Below the pieces are notes generated by a model, which worked only from the letters and a program-made list of their open reading frames with translations, searched no databases and had not been told where the DNA came from. A DNA stretch of 64,000 nt from Macrosoma leucophasiata. Lineage: Eukaryota; Arthropoda; Insecta; Lepidoptera; Hedylidae. The position numbers were made by a program, and so were the translations under genes. How positions within the stretch are numbered: position 1 is the first letter of the stretch; every line of letters starts with the position of its first letter. Below, piece by piece: positions 60,220-64,000 of this stretch. Location of the stretch: positions 4,719,501 through 4,783,500 of the forward strand of contig JAWQUS010000004.1 in NCBI GenBank assembly GCA_036365455.1, given 5' to 3'.

Positions 60220-60955
60220 TTATAACTTGTAAAGAACCGGATAATAAACTGATTCTTTAAGGGTTAATTTTGCATTTCGAGGCTCGGTACACTAAAAACT
60301 TCATAAACACAAAAAACATCGATGAAATGCACATACATCACTAACATTATTTACCGTCGTGTTGCAAAAACCACAAGATATACGCGTCATGCAGTCTACA
60401 CTAGACGGCCGTGGTAAAAAAATCTCAATTTTACTCTCATAACACAAACGAAATTCAACCTTATCCCAAGATGATAACTGCCATTGAAGTAGACATAAAA
60501 AATGACTTTGAACATAAATACCTGTAGAGCACAAACTAGTATCGAGCACTTATGTCCGTCACTTAAGGATCTCAACCAGCGGCAAATGTAAATTTTGTGA
60601 AGAACGTTTTTTTTTAAACATGTCACGATTCTCGTCGGTATGTCGCTGTGTAAATAAAGCTGATATAATTACATGTTTACGTTGTTCTACCTTTTAACTT
60701 GACTGTGAAGTTTATGCTTTTCGATAATTGATCATTGCTTCAGGATGCATTTGTTTTATGGGCTGAAATTTCGATATAGATATTAAAAAGTCTTATAGGG
60801 CCTTATAGCCCCTAGGGCTTCGCACGGGTAAAATGTTTACTACTTTAGACTTCTACACTATAATTCGAGCAATAAATTGATGTAACTATTGAAACTACTT
60901 ACCTAAAGGTAAATATTGTAACAAAAATGTAAATAGGTATCTTTCTAATAAAAGC
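60220..60955. other. Stretch with nothing certain
   Basis: AGCCCCTAGGGCTTCGCACG at about 60809 may be a terminal scrap of the GGCTTCGC-type repeats. Open frames at 60301-60626 on the minus strand overlap each other and show no known domain. Confidence 0.35.
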
Positions 60956-60961
60956 TTGTTT

Positions 60962-61185
60962 TTTTATGTAATAAAATAAAAAATAAAATACGCTTACACT
61001 CACAGCCCCACAGTAGGTATAAACCTGTGTCGTGGGTGCCGTTGTACACATACAACACATACACAAACACCCAGACCCGAAACAAATATCTGTAGGCCAT
61101 ACAAATATTTGTCCCGGTGCGGGGATCGAACCCGCGACCCTTCGAATCAAACGATGGTTTCACACCGCTGGACTAACCGGGTCGT
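60962..61185 (-). mobile_element. Family F tRNA-derived SINE, best copy
   Basis: Minus strand: GACGACCCGGTTAGTCCAGC (box A region), GGGTCGCGGGTTCGATCCCC (box B), AAATATTTGTATGGCCTACA, TTTGTTTCGGGTCTGGGTGT, and end GAGTGTAAGCG followed by an A/T-rich tail. Confidence 0.85.
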
Positions 61186-61189
61186 CGAA

Positions 61190-61360
61190 AGTGGCAAACA
61201 AGCACGTAGTTCACATTCATGTTAAGTGAAGTGAGTGAAGTAGTTTCAATAGTAACATAGACATCCACAGAAGAACAGAGGTCAAAATGAAGATGCATGG
61301 TTACCTCTGAGACTTAGTTGTTATGTCTCTATGATAGTCATTACGTGGCCATACAAAGTT
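61190..61360 (-). mobile_element. Family A element, old partial copy
   Basis: AAGTGGCAAACAAGCACGTA, CATTCATGTTAAGTGAAG, then a decayed centre to GTGGCCATACAA. It abuts the family F copy. Confidence 0.6.
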
Positions 61361-61369
61361 ATTGTACGT

Positions 61370-61780
61370 GTAGTGTTGGTAGGTAGCAAGTGGACGAAGT
61401 CGCGGGAAAGCATTTTAAAGCTTCCGTATAATTTAGCTTCGTATTCGACCCTTGAAAACATCCAATACGAATACAAATTGGAAATTGACGTCTCATACAA
61501 AAATTCTCCAGAACTAATTATATAATTTAATAAACGATATTCAATGCAAATATTGGGACCTCAAAAAGGTAAACTGTTAATTAATTTGAGACTGTAGAGG
61601 TCATCGCTTACCATTTCGTTTGAAGGTCGAGAGATTCAATTCTGTTTTATTGTTTAAATTAAAATATTTAATCACGTCATTAACAGAATTATATTTTCTC
61701 ATTTGTTTGAGAACTTTGAGACTTCATAATCATATCTACCGGTAATATTTTGATCGTTCTGTAAATAAACGTAAAAACGT
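61370..61780. other. Stretch with nothing recognised
   Basis: Only a TGGACGAAGTCGCGGG scrap near 61391 hints at a family M-type end. Confidence 0.35.
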
Positions 61781-61781
61781 A

Positions 61782-62086
61782 ACTTCATGCCTGTAATCCC
61801 CGAAGAGGTAGGCAGATTTAAATGCATGCATTCAAGCATACATGCATATACCCACGACTCGCCGGTTACGTTTTGGCCCATGTAACAGGTGCCGAGCCTG
61901 TTGACATCTCCGGGCACATTACCAAACTTCAAGGTACTGGAAAATTTCCAGAAATGGAAAAATCCCAATAGAACCAGAGATAAAAGACTTTACACCATTA
62001 CCTCTGATAACCCACGACCCGGGAATCGAACCCAGGACCTCAGCGTAGTAGTAGTGGTGGCGAGCTACCACTAGACTACCGAGGCA
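61782..62086 (-). mobile_element. Family B SINE, full length
   Basis: Minus strand: CTGCCTCGGTAGTCTAGTGG, box B GGGTTCGATTCCCGGG, complete body and ATGCATTTAAATCTGCCTAC. The tail hairpin has CTCTTCGGGG. A GGTGGC slip is visible at the anticodon region. Confidence 0.9.
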
Positions 62087-62239
62087 GTTAAAAATTCTGT
62101 CAAAAAGAAGAACATTTTTCAAAAACAGTTGTACCTACCTACACGTTGCACACTACTGATAGTCGTGTGCTCAATTGATACTGAGCTCAGGATTTTCGAA
62201 TTCAGAACAAATTTCACAAATTTCACGTTTCATCTGGTT

Positions 62240-62650
62240 GTGTGTCATAAAGAGGGAAAATGCCATAATCGCCACGCTTGGCATCTCCATGGGCCTCATA
62301 AGAAGATTACACAGAGAGCAATGGAGAGAGCTATGCTCGGTGTTTACCTGCGCGAATCAGAAAAGAGGATCAGATCCACACGAGAACCAAAGTTACCGAC
62401 ATAGCTCACAGAATAGCGAGACACAAGGGGCAGTGGACAGAGCACGTAGCTCAAAGCACTGACGAACATTGGGGCCGAAGGGTTTTTGAATGGCGACCGC
62501 GCACCGGAAGACGAAGCATAGGCGGCCCCCACAAGATGGACCGACGACCTAGTTAAGGTCACGAGCAATCGTTGGTTGAAGGCGGCCCCGGACCATTATG
62601 GTTCGTTGTGGCAATCTTTGGAGGAGGCCTTTGTCCAATAGTAAACGTCT
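62240..62650 (+). pseudogene. RTE-type LINE C-terminal region, broken
   Basis: Pieces in shifting frames: THREQWRELCSVFTC and QRAMERAMLGVYLRE, TRWTDDLV-like, RWLKAAPDHYGSLWQSLEE and AFVQ, then the ATGATGATC tail. It covers the same region as 28231-28692 with several frameshifts, so it is an older copy. Confidence 0.75.
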
Positions 62651-62689
62651 GTTAGCTGAAATGATGATCGTGACGTAACATCATCACTC

Positions 62690-62830
62690 CAGCAGAAAGA
62701 CATCCTCTGGTGGACAAAGCCTACCCTAAAGACGTCTGCAACAGTGTTGTGCGTCATTAGGGGAAAACATGCCATAATCGCCACGGTTGGCAGACGGATT
62801 GGCGCTCTAAGTGGTGGTTGTTTTGTCACG
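62690..62830 (-). mobile_element. RTE-type LINE tail, inverted
   Basis: In reverse it reads GTCTTTAGGGTAGGCTTTGT then CCAGAGGATGTCTTTCTGCT, like the RTE 3' end. ATGCCATAATCGCCACGGTT repeats the sequence at 62264 near the start of the preceding copy. Confidence 0.5.
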
Positions 62831-62839
62831 AAAAACGCT

Positions 62840-63540
62840 GCTGCCTATCACGCGTATAGGACTTATTACACGGCACGGTATCCAGGGTACGATAGCAAGG
62901 GTCAGGATAGTGTAATAACATTTAGGTTAGTTAGGGTCCCTAATTAGAGCGGCCGGAGCGGCCCGGTCACCCTAACGTCCTAACTCCACACAGTAAAATT
63001 ATGAACAGTATGGAAACTACGTATAAAACGTTCAAAACGGTACACTCACATATTTGTACTGTGACTGAGTTAGGGCCCTGTCGACCGGATAGTGTAATAA
63101 GCGGCAACCCGGCGCGAGGCCACACTCACCCTTTCTGCCGGACCCTGAATACCGTGTCGTGTAATAAACTTTGTAGTAATGTTAACTACCGCCCTACCGG
63201 TTTCCCTCCATTGTTCGATTGATTGACTGCTCTGGCAGAAGAATTCTTCGGATGGGTTCGTATTGCCTCGACGCCTTCAATAAGTATAAATTAGTGGAAA
63301 TGGTACATTCGTTTCATAATTATAGCTGTTAAAAAAACGTATTAGAAATAACTTTCAATTTTTCTTTAATAACCATTACTACCTACTACGACAGCCAGAT
63401 TAGTGATGTCATCTGTCGAAACTTTACCTGCAACAAATAAGGAAAACTTTGTTAAAAACATTTTTAAACAAAAGTTTGTTTTGTAACAACAGTAAACCAA
63501 CATCGTTACTTTAATTAGAAAAATGTTTAGGTTTGGTTTA
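62840..63540. other. Stretch with GTGTAATAA repeats
   Basis: GATAGTGTAATAA occurs at about 62907 and 63087, and GTGTAATAAAC at 63160, in a GC-mixed region (GGCCGGAGCGGCCCGGTC). The element class is unknown. No coding frame is convincing. Confidence 0.35.
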
Positions 63541-63544
63541 TCTA

Positions 63545-63815
63545 GCGTATATTAAACTAAAATGACTTTTAAAATCAACTCGACGTTTCGGTTGCTTTTC
63601 AGCTTCACCACGGACCATCGAAATCCAGCGTATATTAAACTAAAATGACTTTTAAAATCAACTCGACGTTTCGGTCGCTTTTCAGCTTCACCACGGACCA
63701 TGGAAATCCAGCGTATATTAAACTAAAATGACTTTTAAAATCAACTCGACGTTTCGGTCGCTTTTCAGCTTCACCACGGACCACGGAATCATTTTAGTTT
63801 AATATACGCGAGATA
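63545..63815. repeat. Family J: three 83-bp tandem units plus inverted end
   Basis: Units start at 63545, 63628 and 63711 (GCGTATATTAAACTAAAATG, then CTCGACGTTTCGGT and GCTTTTCAGCTTCACCACGG). After the third, ATCATTTTAGTTTAATATAC at about 63788 is the reverse complement of the unit start. GCGAGATAAACCCGTG and GTGTAGCTCGCGAAAATCTA follow, as at 24962. Confidence 0.9.
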
Positions 63816-64000
63816 AACCCGTGAAAATAGTTTTATTTCCAATGAGTGTAGCTCGCGAAAATCTAAGAACATAGCTTATATCATAGCTTAGTTGAATTGA
63901 ATCTAAAAATCTTAACATTGTTGATTGAAGAGGTCAAAAAAATTTAAAAATACATTTAACTTAGATAGATCATTACATCACATAAATTACACAACTTTAT

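Noticed and set aside
60301..60626. Cysteine-rich minus-strand frames
   Set aside because: Two overlapping frames of similar length without conserved spacing, and no homolog that I know.

Overview
The window looks like gene-poor nuclear DNA of a lepidopteran insect (moth or butterfly). The basis is AT-rich sequence with dense interspersed repeats of types I know from Lepidoptera: RTE-clade LINE ends carrying the CCACTGCTGAACATAGGCC tail, Jockey/CR1-like LINE tails, CTAGCTGTGCCCGCGACTTC elements next to GTCT/CAGA microsatellites, a mariner, and tRNA-derived SINEs. No intact host protein gene can be called. The long open frames belong to dead transposons or run through repeats. Clade and family names come from memory of these families and were not searched.

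The dominant repeat, called family A here, is a ~290-bp poly(A)-tailed SINE-like unit with more than 30 complete or partial copies in young and old subfamilies on both strands. Family B is a ~300-bp tRNA-derived SINE with pol III A and B boxes and a UUCG-hairpin tail. Family C (~350 bp) has a 5S-rRNA-like box C and an ATT tail. Family F is a second tRNA-headed SINE. H, J, K, L and M are other dispersed or foldback repeats, and O is an unrecognised ~440-bp poly(A)-ended repeat.

Layout. 1-3.8 kb: SINEs and LINE scraps. 3.83-6.91 kb: a 2,990-bp hAT-like element, itself full of nested insertions, splits a tRNA-Leu(AAG)-like gene in its anticodon loop with an exact 8-bp duplication (CCTTAAAC). 8.8-9.7 kb: a deleted mariner. 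10.05-10.9 kb: a 307-bp tandem array, each unit holding a tRNA-like cloverleaf. 12-29 kb: alternating SINEs, with the 3' end of an RTE ORF at 28.2-28.7 kb. 29-41 kb: sparser, with two diverged paralogous segments at 30.8 and 31.3 kb. 41-56 kb: dense SINEs and microsatellite-linked elements, a GC-rich TIR element at 53.2 kb, and at 48.6-48.8 kb a candidate exon for a secreted protein beside a decayed tandem copy. 57-60 kb: the longest stretch without a recognisable feature. 61-64 kb: SINEs, a broken RTE copy and a foldback tandem array.

Two signals stand out. One is the hAT-in-tRNA insertion. The other is an unusual number of perfect or near-perfect inverted repeats with very short spacers (arms up to 47 bp, spacers 0-14 nt). 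Where the repeat has another copy in the window, comparison shows that the second arm is a newly added inverted copy of the first. That points to template-switch mutation, or else to a systematic sequencing or assembly artefact, which raw reads would settle.
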